DNA of 64,000 nucleotides from Streptomyces pinistramenti (GTDB taxonomy: Bacteria > Actinomycetota > Actinomycetes > Streptomycetales > Streptomycetaceae). Below, piece after piece: positions 8,347 through 16,976 of the stretch (position 1 is the first letter of the stretch; each line of letters starts with the position of its first letter). A program made the translations under genes and the position numbers. The stretch is from contig NZ_JAJCXB010000023.1 in the NCBI RefSeq assembly GCF_020564935.1, forward strand, positions 41,813-105,812, given 5' to 3'. Under the pieces are notes generated by a model, which ran no database searches, was not told the origin of the DNA, and was given only the letters and a program-made list of their open reading frames with translations.

Positions 8347-8424
8347 CTCAGCACGCCCCGCGACCGGCCGCGCACCGCCCTGTGATCTTCGCCCCACCGT
8401 GCGGCGCCCCCGCGCGCCCGGAGG

Positions 8425-8955
8425 TCAGCCGGTGACGGACTCGCGGTGCGCCGCCGCCAGCTCCAGGTACATCGCGGCGTTGACCTTGATGCCCTCGCGC
8501 TCCTCGTCGGTCAGCTCCCGCTTGACCTTGGCGGGCACCCCGGCCACCAGCGAGCCGGGCGGCACGACCATTCCCTGGGGTACCAGGGCCTGCGCGGCGA
8601 TCAGCGAACCGGCGCCGATGTGCGCGCCGTTGAGTACCGTCGCGCCCATGCCGACCAGGACGTCGTCCTCGACGGTGCAGCCGTGCAGCACGGCGTTGTG
8701 GCCCACCGAGACGCGGTCGCCGACGGTCACCGGGAACCCGGGATCGACGTGCACGGTGCAGTTGTCCTGGACGTTGCTGTCGGCCCCCAGGACGATCGGG
8801 CCGCAGTCGGCGCGCAGCACCGTGTGGTACCAGACGCTGGCTCCGGCGGCCAGCGTCACCTCACCCAGCACGACCGAGGTCGGTGCGGTGAAGGCCGTCG
8901 GGTCGATGCTCGGTGCGGTGCCGCCCACACCGGCGATCAGTGCGCCCTGCGCCAT
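8425..8955 (-). CDS. Gamma-class carbonic anhydrase-like protein
   Basis: 176 residues. ATG 8955 is preceded by AGAAGGAGA, so the upstream in-frame ATG (8985) is rejected. Hexapeptide repeats run from ~residue 20 to 150. The zinc-ligand pattern of gamma carbonic anhydrases is present: NCTVHVD, VSVGHNAVLHGC, and the RAD and QDN motifs (VLRADCGPI, SNVQDNCTVH). The C-terminal helix MYLELAAAHRE caps the barrel. Many bacterial members lack measurable anhydrase activity, so activity is plausible but not certain. Confidence 0.88.
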   Translation of the reverse strand: MAQGALIAGVGGTAPSIDPTAFTAPTSVVLGEVTLAAGASVWYHTVLRADCGPIVLGADSNVQDNCTVHVDPGFPVTVGDRVSVGHNAVLHGCTVEDDVLVGMGATVLNGAHIGAGSLIAAQALVPQGMVVPPGSLVAGVPAKVKRELTDEEREGIKVNAAMYLELAAAHRESVTG

Positions 8956-9048
8956 TGCCGTTCTCCTTCTTCCGTACGGGATCAAGCCGCGTGCACAGTA
9001 AGCGACGGGCCACGGAAGGAAGTCGGCGGGAGGGGCGCGGGCGGGCGG

Positions 9049-9438
9049 TCAGCGGTGCGGCGCGTCGTGCACGTACGTGATCCGGCCGCCGCCGACCCTG
9101 ACGACCCGTACGGTCATCCTCCGGTCCGTGCCGCGCAGATAGTGGGCCGTGCAGCGGACGCGCGCTCCTTTGACGGCCCGCAGGGCACCGCGGCAGTCGA
9201 CCGAGCGCGGCCCTTTGGGGATCAGCGGCAGCGACAGGTGCCCGGCGATCGACGAGGCGACCTCGACACCAGGGACGGAATGGCTGACGCGGTCCACCTT
9301 GCTGGTCGCGTACCGGTCGAGCATCCAGTACGCGCCCGCCGCCAGCCCACCGGCCAGCAGAGCCATCCCGGCCAACGCCAGGCCGACGGCCCGCAGATAC
9401 CTCACCGCATTCCTCCTGCCGGATGCCCGAGCTGCCAT
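9049..9438 (-). CDS. Membrane-anchored DUF4333-like protein
   Basis: 129 residues from ATG 9438 (CGGAG eight bases upstream). One membrane helix lies at residues ~15-37 (AVGLALAGMALLAGGLAAGAYWML). The outside domain has two cysteines in the pattern RSVDCRGALRAVKGARVRC followed by a beta-rich VRVVRVGGGRITYVHD, as in DUF4333 domains of actinobacterial cell-envelope proteins. Function is unknown. Confidence 0.6.
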   Translation of the reverse strand: MAARASGRRNAVRYLRAVGLALAGMALLAGGLAAGAYWMLDRYATSKVDRVSHSVPGVEVASSIAGHLSLPLIPKGPRSVDCRGALRAVKGARVRCTAHYLRGTDRRMTVRVVRVGGGRITYVHDAPHR

Positions 9439-10049
9439 GAACTCCGGACGCACCGAAGGCGCCGGATCACGGGTCCATTGTTGTGGATCACGGGGCCGCG
9501 GCAACACGGATGCCCCGGATGCCGCGGCCCCCGATGCGGCGTCGGACGGCGTGCGTCGGGGAATGCTCGCGCATCCGGTCCGGCGGCCGCACGTCCTCTC
9601 GTGCCCCGTGGAGTCGCGTCAAGCGCACCGGACGTCATTCCCCCGGTAGATGTCTGTGGACGTGGTTGCCCGGTGGCCGGTCCCGGCATCGTGGAGCGCC
9701 GACAGGGATGGGCGAGGCGCCGTGCCGTGCCGTGCCGTGCCGTGAACGGGGATGACCGATGAGCGCGTGGGCAGCTCACCGGCCGCTGCCCGGGATGGTG
9801 GGGCGAGCCGTTGAGCACCAGGTGGTGTCCGGGCTGGTCGCGAGCCTGCGGACCGGTGTCCGTGTGCCGCGGCGGAAGCGGACGATGCGCTGCGCTGGTG
9901 GCAGTGGAAGGCCGGGAGCGGCGGCCGGAAGGGACGCTTCTTCTCTCGGCTGCGCAGCGGGGCGTAGCCAAGACGGGAATCCTTACCCGCAGTGACCCCA
10001 CACTCACCTTCGGCATGCGATCATGCCGGGCCGGTCGCACTCTGGTGCC
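9439..10049. other. Gene-poor intergenic stretch
   Basis: Several frames stay open here because of base composition, but none has a convincing start and conserved protein pattern. It contains a short tandem repeat (9721-9744). No RNA gene was recognised. Confidence 0.5.
9721..9744. repeat. Five-base tandem repeat
   Basis: CGTGC repeated four times followed by CGTG, 24 bases in an intergenic stretch. Such short arrays vary in copy number by slippage. Confidence 0.85.
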
Positions 10050-10259
10050 ATGAACCGAGCACCTGTGATCGTGCATCCTCCCTGCTCCGGCGGGCGTCGT
10101 GTCACGCTCCGCGGGCAGGACCTCGGACGGGCCCGCCGCCCCGGTGACGTGGCCGCGTTCCTGCGCCGCGCCGGATTCCCGGCGACGCACCTGGTCTGGG
10201 ATGACACCGGCGTCTTCGAATGGCGCGACGGCGGACCCGACATCTGGTACACGCCCTGA
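10050..10259 (+). CDS. Small conserved Streptomyces protein, unknown function
   Basis: 69 residues from ATG 10050. The sequence opens with NRAPVIVHPPCSGGRRVTLRG and closes with FEWRDGGPDIWYTP, a pattern I associate with a small conserved hypothetical family in Streptomyces. Composition and third-base GC support coding. CACTCT six bases upstream is a weak leaderless-type -10 box. It converges on the DedA gene across a perfect hairpin. No function can be assigned. Confidence 0.65.
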   Translation: MNRAPVIVHPPCSGGRRVTLRGQDLGRARRPGDVAAFLRRAGFPATHLVWDDTGVFEWRDGGPDIWYTP

Positions 10260-10263
10260 CGGC

Positions 10264-10296
10264 AACGGCCCGGCAGCGCAGGGCTGCCGGGCCGTT
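10264..10296. terminator. Bidirectional terminator hairpin
   Basis: Perfect 14-bp stem AACGGCCCGGCAGC / GCTGCCGGGCCGTT with a six-base region at the loop, directly after the small ORF and before the DedA gene end. Confidence 0.75.
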
Positions 10297-10352
10297 GAGG
10301 TCGGGTGACCGCCGCTCCCGGTGGTCGGCCGGGGCGGGGGCGTCCGAGCGGG

Positions 10353-11003
10353 TCAGTCGACCGCCGCGGGGGCCGGGGCCTCGGCGGCCTCGCGTTCCGC
10401 GGCCGCCTTCTGCGCCCGCCGCTTCATGACCAGGAACGAGCCGATGCCGAACAGCAGGGCGGCGACGAGTCCGAGCCAGGAGAACCGGTTGAGCCAGGGC
10501 TCGGCGACGATGCCGACGCTGTAGATCAGTGCGGTCGTCCCGCCCGCCCAGACGATGCCGCCCAGGACGTTGGCGATCAGGAACTTCCAGTACGGCATCT
10601 TCAGAACGCCGGAGAGCGGCCCCGCGAAGATCCGCAGCAGGGCGATGAAGCGGCCGAAGAAGACCGCCCACATGCCCCACTTCTCGAACTTCTCCTCGGC
10701 CATCGCGACGTGGTCGGGGCCGAAGTGCTTGGGGAACTTCCGGCCCGCCCAGTCCAGCAACGGCTGGCCGCCCTTGCGTCCGATCAGGTACCCGATGGAG
10801 TCACCGATGATCGCGCCGGCCGACGCGCACGCACCCAGCACGACGGGATCGATGTGGTCCTGGGTCGCGGCGAGGATCGCCGCGCTGACGAGGACGATTT
10901 CACCGGGCAGCGGAATGCCCAGGCTCTCCAGTCCGATGACCACCCCCACCAGGAGGTACACACTCACGGCCGGTACCGTCCCCAGCCACTCCTGGATATG
11001 CAA
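10353..11003 (-). CDS. DedA-family membrane protein
   Basis: 216 residues. The DedA/SNARE-associated core is clear: GIPLPGEIVLVSAAIL, GDSIGYLIGRKGG, FFGRFIALLRIFAGPLSGVLKMP, and NVLGGIVWA. About five membrane segments and a charged Ala/Glu-rich C-terminal tail are visible. DedA proteins translocate phospholipids or undecaprenyl-phosphate-type lipids across the membrane. The conserved Arg pair in GRFIALLR is present. A related TVP38 protein lies at 15.9 kb. Confidence 0.93.
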   Translation of the reverse strand: MHIQEWLGTVPAVSVYLLVGVVIGLESLGIPLPGEIVLVSAAILAATQDHIDPVVLGACASAGAIIGDSIGYLIGRKGGQPLLDWAGRKFPKHFGPDHVAMAEEKFEKWGMWAVFFGRFIALLRIFAGPLSGVLKMPYWKFLIANVLGGIVWAGGTTALIYSVGIVAEPWLNRFSWLGLVAALLFGIGSFLVMKRRAQKAAAEREAAEAPAPAAVD

Positions 11004-11209
11004 AGCCGCTTCCTCCGCACGATGTCGGGCCCCCGTGGGCCGCTCGCCGTGTCACCGAATCCGGTGCCGGCCGATTCCCCCGCGCGCCGGACAGCGCGCC
11101 CGGGAAGGGTACTCGATCGGCCGTCCCGCCTGACGGTGCCATCGCGCGTACAGGGACACCTCGGGAACACCGGCCGCGCGGAGGGAAGCGGCTCGTCCGG
11201 GCCCGGGGA

Positions 11210-11665
11210 TCAGCGGTTCGGGCGCAGGGTCCAGACGATCGTCATCTCGCCGGTCACCGCGCCGTCCTCACGGGTGAGGGAGACGTTCACCGGAAATTCC
11301 GGGCGCTCGCCCGCGTCGAGATCGGCGATCACCTCGGCGACCGGACGACCGAGCTGTGCGGTCGCGGTGACCGGGCCCATCGCGAGCTTCTTGTAGTCGA
11401 TCTCGGCGCGTACGGCCAGCGGCACCGCGCGGCCCAGTTCGGAGCCGAAAGCCGTCATCACGATCGCGCCGCTGGCCGACTCGGCGAGGGTGAACATCGC
11501 TCCGGCGTGCGGGCCGCCGACGTGGTTGTGGAAGTCGGAACGGTCGGGCAGCCGGACCACGGCGCGCTCGGCGGTGGTCTCGGTGAACTCAAGGTTGAGG
11601 GTGCGCACCATCGGCACGGATGCCGCCATCATTTCGCCGATCGACGGCAGGGTCTCAGAAGACAT
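11210..11665 (-). CDS. Hotdog-fold thioesterase (DUF4442/PaaI-like)
   Basis: 151 residues. The hotdog core shows VRLPDRSDFHNHVGGPHAGAMFTLAE, where the HNH and Asp/Glu region supplies the catalytic carboxylate in this superfamily, followed by AEIDYKKLAMGPVTATAQL. It probably hydrolyses acyl-CoA. The message is likely leaderless (TAACAT-N6-ATG). An operator-like TACCTATCGGTA lies just upstream (11676-11687). Confidence 0.85.
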   Translation of the reverse strand: MSSETLPSIGEMMAASVPMVRTLNLEFTETTAERAVVRLPDRSDFHNHVGGPHAGAMFTLAESASGAIVMTAFGSELGRAVPLAVRAEIDYKKLAMGPVTATAQLGRPVAEVIADLDAGERPEFPVNVSLTREDGAVTGEMTIVWTLRPNR

Positions 11666-11671
11666 GCCCGC

Positions 11672-11687
11672 ATGTTACCTATCGGTA
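11672..11687 (-). promoter_or_regulatory. Leaderless -10 box and adjoining near-palindrome (thioesterase)
   Basis: TAACAT at 11672-11677 (minus strand) lies six bases before ATG 11665. It adjoins TACCTATCGGTA, a near-palindrome that could be an operator. Confidence 0.4.
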
Positions 11688-11782
11688 GCTTGGCGGGGAA
11701 GGGCCCGGCCCTGGATTACGGTGCGGACCGTGCCGGAAAGCGCGGTGACCGCCGGTCCGCGGCCCGCATATCGTTGACCCCC

Positions 11783-11911
11783 ATGTGGTCAGGACAGCAG
11801 CAGCACGGGGACGAGAGACATCCGCACCCGGGACACCGCGGAGCGGACACCGGACGCCGGTCCGCCTCCCGGCCGACGGCGGCAGCCGCACGACCGGTCC
11901 GGTCTTGGTGA
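11783..11911 (+). CDS. Possible 42-residue leader peptide upstream of MFS gene
   Basis: ATG 11783 lies eight bases after a TATCGT -10-like box (11769-11774), so the transcript would start near this codon. The frame ends in TGATG (11909-11913), sharing its last base with the MFS start at 11911, a classic coupling junction. The peptide begins MWSGQQQHGDERHPHPG and is rich in His, Arg and Ala. No homologue is recognised. The alternative is an MFS start further upstream (GTG 11785, other frame). Evidence is positional only. Confidence 0.35.
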   Translation: MWSGQQQHGDERHPHPGHRGADTGRRSASRPTAAAARPVRSW

Positions 11912-13179
11912 TGGCCCGTCCCACTTGGGCGGGACGCAACTACACCCTCCTCACGGCGGCCACCGTGATCGCCGGCCTCGGCAGCTCCGGCGCCCTGATC
12001 GCGTCCGCCTTCGCGGTGCTCGGTGCGGGCGGCTCCGCCACCGACGTCGGACTCGTCGCCACCGCGCGGACGGTGCCGCTCGTCCTGTTCCTGCTCGTCG
12101 GCGGCGCGCTCGCCGACCGGCTGCCGCGGCACCGGGTGATGGTCGCCGCCAACACCCTCAGCTGCCTCTCCCAGGGCGCCTTCGCCGTGCTGGTCCTGGC
12201 CGGCCGGCCGGAACTGTGGCAGATGGCGGTGCTGGCGGCGCTCGGCGGCACCGGGCAGGCGTTCTTCGCGCCCGCATCGGAAGGCATGGTGCTCGCCAGC
12301 GTCTCCGGCGCGCACTCCGGCCGGGCGTTCGCCGTCTTCCGGATGGGGATGAACGGCGCGAACATCGGCGGGGCGGCTCTCGGCGGCGCGCTGGTCGCCG
12401 CCGTCGGGCCCGGCTGGGTCCTCGCCGTCGACTCGCTCTGCTTCGCCCTCGCCGGCGCACTGCGCGCCTTCCTCGACGTGAGCGGCGTGCCCGAGCGGGC
12501 TCCCGGCGCCGGACTGCTGCACGATCTGCGGGACGGCTGGCGCGAGGTCGTCTCGCGGCCCTGGCTGTGGGCGGTGGTGGTGCAGTTCGCCGTCGTCAAC
12601 GCCGTCGTCGTGGCGGCCGAGGCGGTCTACGGGCCGATGGTCGCCGACGAGCATCTGGGCGGCGCCGGGCCCTGGGGCATCGCCCTCGCCGCGTTCGGTG
12701 CGGGCACGGTCTGCGGTGCACTGCTGATGACCCGCCTCACCCCGCGCCGCCTGCTGTTCGTCGGCTCCCTCTGCGTCTTCCCGCTCGCGCTGCCGTCGGC
12801 CGCGCTCGCCGTGCCGGTGTCCGCCACGACGCTGACCGCGATCATGTTCGCCACCGGCATCGCCATCGAGGTCTTCTCCGTGACGTGGATGACGGCGCTG
12901 CACCAGGAGATCCCGGAGGACAAGTTCTCCCGCGTCTCGTCGTACGACTGGCTCGGGTCGCTGGCCATCGTCCCGTTGGCCACCGCTCTGGCCGGACCCG
13001 TCCAGGACCTCATCGGCCGGAAGGCCGCCCTGTGGGGCTGCTCCGTCCTGATCGCCCTGCTCACGGCGGCCGTGCTGTGCGTCCCTGACGTACGGCGGCT
13101 GACCCGGCGCCCTCCGGAGGAGCCGGGCCAGGCGGACGAGCCGGCCACGGCGGCGACGGTGGAAGAACCTGCGGGATAG
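11911..13179 (+). CDS. MFS transporter (EntS-like exporter)
   Basis: 422 residues from ATG 11911, starting MARPTWAGRNYTLLTAATVIAGLGSS without the polar upstream extension. Twelve membrane segments are visible, with the loop motif GGALADRLPRHRVMVAAN after the second and the EntS-like helix VSVTWMTALHQEIPEDKFSRVSSYDW near residues 310-350. Related proteins export siderophores or drugs; the substrate is not identifiable. The C-terminal ~25 residues are acidic and disordered. The gene converges on the spermidine-synthase-like gene 22 bases away. Confidence 0.88.
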   Translation: MARPTWAGRNYTLLTAATVIAGLGSSGALIASAFAVLGAGGSATDVGLVATARTVPLVLFLLVGGALADRLPRHRVMVAANTLSCLSQGAFAVLVLAGRPELWQMAVLAALGGTGQAFFAPASEGMVLASVSGAHSGRAFAVFRMGMNGANIGGAALGGALVAAVGPGWVLAVDSLCFALAGALRAFLDVSGVPERAPGAGLLHDLRDGWREVVSRPWLWAVVVQFAVVNAVVVAAEAVYGPMVADEHLGGAGPWGIALAAFGAGTVCGALLMTRLTPRRLLFVGSLCVFPLALPSAALAVPVSATTLTAIMFATGIAIEVFSVTWMTALHQEIPEDKFSRVSSYDWLGSLAIVPLATALAGPVQDLIGRKAALWGCSVLIALLTAAVLCVPDVRRLTRRPPEEPGQADEPATAATVEEPAG

Positions 13180-13200
13180 CGGGCGGGAGCCCCGGTCGCC

Positions 13201-14055
13201 TCAGCCGATGCTGAAGGCTCCGTCGGGCGGCACGGGCGAGGCGACCGCGTCCGCATCCCCGACGGGTGCCGCGCCCGCGATCAGTTTCCGCAGCGCCGCG
13301 CCGTGTTCGACCCGGGCGGGGAAGGCGTCGCCGGCCGCCCGCCGGGCCAGTTCGGCCAGCGGCAGCGGGACGCGCGAGGCGGCCAGCACCGCGTTGCCGA
13401 AGCGGCGGCCGCGCAGCACGGGCGGCTCGGCGATCAGCGCGAGGTGGGCGAATTCCGTGGCGAAGGTGGCGAGTTGGCCGCGCAGGAAGCCGAACGGCGC
13501 GCTGTCGGCGAGGTTCGCCGCGTAGATCCCGTCCGGCCGCAGCACGCGTGCCACGGCGCGGGCGTACTCGACGGATGTGAGGTGCGCCGGCACCCGGGAG
13601 CCGCCGAAGACGTCGCCGACGACGACGTCGGCGCTGTCCTCAGCCGCCGCTTCCAGCGCACTCCTGGCGTCCGCCGCCCGTACCTCGACACCGGATCCGG
13701 CGGGCAGCGGCAGCCGCTCGGCCACCAGGCCGAGAAGCCCGCGGTCGGCCTCGATGACGAGCTGACGCGAGCCGGGACGGGTGGCCGCGAGATACCGCGG
13801 CAGGGTCAGCGCCCCGCCGCCCAGATGCAGGACGTCGAGCGGACGGCCCGGGGCCGCGGCCTCGTCCAGGACGTGGGCCAGCCTGCGGACGTACTCGAAT
13901 TCCAGGTGGGCGGGCGCGTCGAGGTCGACGTACGACTGCGGTGCGCCGTCCACCGTCAGCAGCCAGGCGCGCGGCCGGTCGACATCGGGCATCAGCTTGG
14001 CGGTGCCGCAGTCCACGGCCCGGGTGACCGGTATCGGCTCGGGTGTTTCGTCCAC
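13201..14055 (-). CDS. Spermidine-synthase-like methyltransferase-fold protein
   Basis: 284 residues from GTG 14055; longer in-frame starts add Arg-rich non-conserved sequence. The nucleotide-binding glycine loop is LHLGGGALTLPRYLA (residues ~85-99), followed by the acidic strand LVIEADRG, an AADARS acidic site, and DVVVGDVFGGSRVPAHLTS. The layout fits the stand-alone spermidine synthase-like proteins common in actinobacteria. Whether it aminopropylates polyamines is doubtful, because no polyamine genes are near. Confidence 0.78.
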   Translation of the reverse strand: MDETPEPIPVTRAVDCGTAKLMPDVDRPRAWLLTVDGAPQSYVDLDAPAHLEFEYVRRLAHVLDEAAAPGRPLDVLHLGGGALTLPRYLAATRPGSRQLVIEADRGLLGLVAERLPLPAGSGVEVRAADARSALEAAAEDSADVVVGDVFGGSRVPAHLTSVEYARAVARVLRPDGIYAANLADSAPFGFLRGQLATFATEFAHLALIAEPPVLRGRRFGNAVLAASRVPLPLAELARRAAGDAFPARVEHGAALRKLIAGAAPVGDADAVASPVPPDGAFSIG

Positions 14056-14301
14056 CGTCCCATTGTGACCGGTCGGCCGGCCCGGCCGTACCGCGCGGAC
14101 CTCGTCGACGTGCGCGGCCGCCGGGACACGGGCCGCGTCCGCCCGCCTCCACCGGGGAGCGAGGCGGACGGTTCGGACGCGCCACCGCATCCGTACCGCC
14201 CGCCCTCACGCGCCGGTCGCCGGCACCGAACACCCGCACCGGCCGGGCGACTTCGGACTCTTGGCCCCGGTCACCCCGTCATCCGGCATCCGGCCCTCCG
14301 A

Positions 14302-15480
14302 TCACCTCTGGCCTTCGACCGAGCGCACCGTGCCCGCGCCGACCGTCCTGCCGCCCTCACGGATGGCGAAGCGGAGGCCGGGCTCCAGCGGCACGTCCCG
14401 GTCCAGTTCGACCGAGACGGTCACCGTCTCACCGGGGCGTGCGACCGCCTTGTCGCCCAGGTCGAGGTCGCCCGCCACGTCCGCGGTGCGGAGGTAGAAC
14501 TGCGGCCGGTAGCCCGTGGCCAGCGGCGTGCGGCGGCCGCCCTCCTCCGTGGACAGGACGTACACCTCGGCGGTGAATCGGCGCCGCGGGGTGACGCTGC
14601 CCGGCGCCGCGACGACGTGTCCGCGGCGCACCTGGTCGCGGTGGAGTCCGCGCAGCAGCAGCGCGACGTTGTCCCCGGCCTCCGCCGACTCCATCGGTTT
14701 GCCGAACGTCTCCAGGCCGGTGACCGTCGTCTCCGCCGCCGCGCCGAGCACCGCCACCCGGTCACCGACCCGTACGGTGCCCCGCTCGACGGCGCCGGTG
14801 ACGACGGTGCCGCGCCCGGTGATGGTCAGGACGTTCTCCACCGGCAGCAGGAACGGCGCGTCGATGTACCGCTCGGGCATCGGGACGTAGGTGTCCACAG
14901 CATCCAGCAGCGCGTCGATCGCCGCCGTCCAGCGCGGGTCGCCCTCCAGCGCCCGCAGCCCGGAGACGCGGATGACGGGGACGTGCTCGCCGTCGTAGCC
15001 GTGCGCGCCGAGCAGTTCGCGCACCTCCAGCTCGACCAGGTCGGTCAGCTCCGGGTCGCCGGCGTCGGCCTTGTTGAGGGCGACGACGAGGTGCCGCACG
15101 CCGACCTGCTTGGCGAGCAGGACGTGTTCGGCGGTCTGCGGCATGATCCCGTCGAGCGCCGAGACGACGAGGATGCCGCCGTCGAGCTGCGTGGCGCCGG
15201 TGACCATGTTCTTGATGAAGTCGGCGTGGCCCGGCATGTCGACGTGGGCGTAGTGCCGGGTACCGGTCTCGTACTCGACGTGCGAGAGGGAGATGGTGAT
15301 GCCGCGGGCGGCCTCCTCCGGGGCCCGGTCGATCCGGTCGAACGGGACGAAGGTGCCGCTCCCCCGGTCGCTGAGGACCTTGGTGATGGCGGCGGTCAGG
15401 GTGGTCTTGCCGTGGTCGACGTGTCCCATGGTGCCGATGTTGAGATGCGGCTTGGTGCGTACGTATGCCGTCTTGGGCAT
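14302..15480 (-). CDS. tuf3: Divergent second elongation factor Tu (Tuf3-type)
   Basis: 392 residues. GTPase motifs are intact: GHVDHGKT (19-26), the effector segment ARGITI, DMPGH (81-85; DCPGH in ordinary EF-Tu) and NKAD (136-139; usually NKCD). Domains 2 and 3 follow (ITGRGTVVTG, PLEPGLRFAIREGGRTVGAG). Many otherwise invariant positions differ, as in the Tuf3 proteins of S. coelicolor and S. ramocissimus. Those are accessory EF-Tu forms expressed under stringent or stress conditions. It stands alone, without rpsL/fusA neighbours. A structured leader lies upstream. Antibiotic (kirromycin-type) tolerance is a possible inference, not shown. Confidence 0.9.
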   Translation of the reverse strand: MPKTAYVRTKPHLNIGTMGHVDHGKTTLTAAITKVLSDRGSGTFVPFDRIDRAPEEAARGITISLSHVEYETGTRHYAHVDMPGHADFIKNMVTGATQLDGGILVVSALDGIMPQTAEHVLLAKQVGVRHLVVALNKADAGDPELTDLVELEVRELLGAHGYDGEHVPVIRVSGLRALEGDPRWTAAIDALLDAVDTYVPMPERYIDAPFLLPVENVLTITGRGTVVTGAVERGTVRVGDRVAVLGAAAETTVTGLETFGKPMESAEAGDNVALLLRGLHRDQVRRGHVVAAPGSVTPRRRFTAEVYVLSTEEGGRRTPLATGYRPQFYLRTADVAGDLDLGDKAVARPGETVTVSVELDRDVPLEPGLRFAIREGGRTVGAGTVRSVEGQR

Positions 15481-15905
15481 GGCGTTCTTCCTCGCAACAC
15501 TGCGGTGAGGACGGCGGCTTGGCGCCGTGGAGACCCCTGAGGACTTCCGACCCTCCCCCTGCGGGGTCCGCCGGACGATCCGGAGAGGGTCAGCTTCGCG
15601 TGCCGCCGGCTGCGACGGAGACGGCGGCGGCCTGTGCCGCTGCGGCGGTTGCCCCGCCTGCTACGGGGACGTCGGCGGCAGCCTTCAGCGCATCGGCGTC
15701 CGCGAGGGCGGACGGGAGCGGGAGGAAGGCGGGCCGGAACATGACGCCCATGGTGCCGGGCCGCGGACGGGCCGTCGAGCGAATTAACGGGGGCCGCCAT
15801 CCGGTTGGCCCGTACGCCGGGAAGCCCGCAGGCGACGGAGCCGCACCCGTGACCGTACGGGCACGATGACGGGCCCCGGGCAGCCAGGTCGGTTACGCTC
15901 CCCGG
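15481..15905. other. Intergenic region between tuf3 and TVP38 genes, with hairpin
   Basis: 425 bases without a gene. It should carry the tuf3 promoter and leader. An inverted repeat GACCCTC (15549-15555) / GAGGGTC (15585-15591) encloses a second one, CCGGA / TCCGG (15571-15583), about 75-110 bases upstream of the tuf3 ATG. On the tuf3 strand this would fold near the 5' end of the leader. Confidence 0.45.
15894..15899 (+). promoter_or_regulatory. -10 box of a leaderless promoter (TVP38 gene)
   Basis: TACGCT six bases before ATG 15906. Confidence 0.5.
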
Positions 15906-16607
15906 ATGCTCGAACCCGCCGCGACGCCCGACGGCCTCGCCGCGCGCTGCACGCGTGTGCTCTTCTCCCCGTGGGCCCGGCTGGGCCTGCTCCTCCTCCT
16001 GCTCGCCTGCGCCGCGGCCGCGATGCTGCTGTGGCAGCCGCAACGCCTCCTGGCCGACGGCTGGCCGCCGCAGATGTCCGGCCCGACGGCTCTGGTGGTC
16101 TTCGCCGTGGCGTACGGCGTGCTCACCACGGCGTTCGTGCCGCGCCCGGTGCTGAACCTCGCGGCCGGCGCACTCTTCGGCAGCCAGGCCGGCCTCGCCA
16201 CCTCGCTCGCCGGAACGGTGCTGGGCTCCGCCCTCGCCTTCGGACTCGGCCGCCTGCTCGGCCAGGACGCGCTCCGTCCCCTGCTGCGCGCACGGTGGCT
16301 GACGGCCGCCGACCGGCAGCTGAGCGACCACGGATTCCGCTCGATGCTGGCCATCCGCCTCTTCCCCGGCCTGCCGTTCTGCGCGACGAATTACTGTGCG
16401 GCGGTCTCCCGGATGGGCTGGCTGCCCTTTCTCCTGGCCACGACGCTGGGCAGCGTGCCGAACACCGCCGCGTACGCCATCGCCGGGGCGCGGGCGTCGG
16501 CCCCCACGTCGCCGGCGTTCCTCATCGCCACGGGATTCATCGTCGTCAGCGGCCTGGCGGCCCTGATCGTCGCCTGGTGCAAGCGGAAGTCCCTGCGCGG
16601 AACCTGA
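15906..16607 (+). CDS. TVP38/TMEM64-family membrane protein
   Basis: 233 residues. The family core is visible: VLTTAFVPRPVLNLAAGALFGSQAGLATS (residues ~72-100), GRLLGQDALRPLL, and the hallmark IRLFPGLPFCATNYCAAVSRMGWLPFLLATTLGSVPNT (residues ~142-180). Six membrane segments are predicted by eye. The superfamily includes DedA and moves lipids between leaflets. The message is probably leaderless. The short C-terminal tail KRKSLRGT is basic. Confidence 0.88.
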   Translation: MLEPAATPDGLAARCTRVLFSPWARLGLLLLLLACAAAAMLLWQPQRLLADGWPPQMSGPTALVVFAVAYGVLTTAFVPRPVLNLAAGALFGSQAGLATSLAGTVLGSALAFGLGRLLGQDALRPLLRARWLTAADRQLSDHGFRSMLAIRLFPGLPFCATNYCAAVSRMGWLPFLLATTLGSVPNTAAYAIAGARASAPTSPAFLIATGFIVVSGLAALIVAWCKRKSLRGT

Positions 16608-16976
16608 GCGCACACGCCGGGCAGCCGCGCAGCCCGGCCCCGGCACCAACCGGCCCTACGGGCCTGCCGGTCGACCGCTCGCCCTGCCCCGCGCCCCGCA
16701 GGCACCCGATGGCCAACGGAATGTAGCCCTTTGGCCATCTCCCGTCGCTACGCTGCCGCGACTGCCCCCTGATCTCCCCGCTACGGCGGTTCCTGCCGCC
16801 GCCCACCCTTCTCTGCCCTTCCCCGCCCATCTTCCGCAGCAGAACCTCCCGCCGATCTCCGCTCATTGACCGTGCCGCTTCCCTCCACTTTCGTCTGCTG
16901 ATGCGGCTGGTCGGATCGGCCGGCTCGGACCGGCTGGTCGGATCAACGCCCGATCATCCCTGGATTGCCTCATTCC
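16608..16976. other. Intergenic stretch upstream of uppP
   Basis: 369 bases with no convincing gene. A TTGACC at 16866-16871 is the only -35-like element noticed; no good -10 box pairs with it. Confidence 0.4.

Noticed and set aside
9759..9995. 78-codon frame in the 9.4-10.0 kb gap, and a possible tRNA in the same region
   Set aside because: Arg/Gly-rich translation without homology, and no cloverleaf could be drawn.
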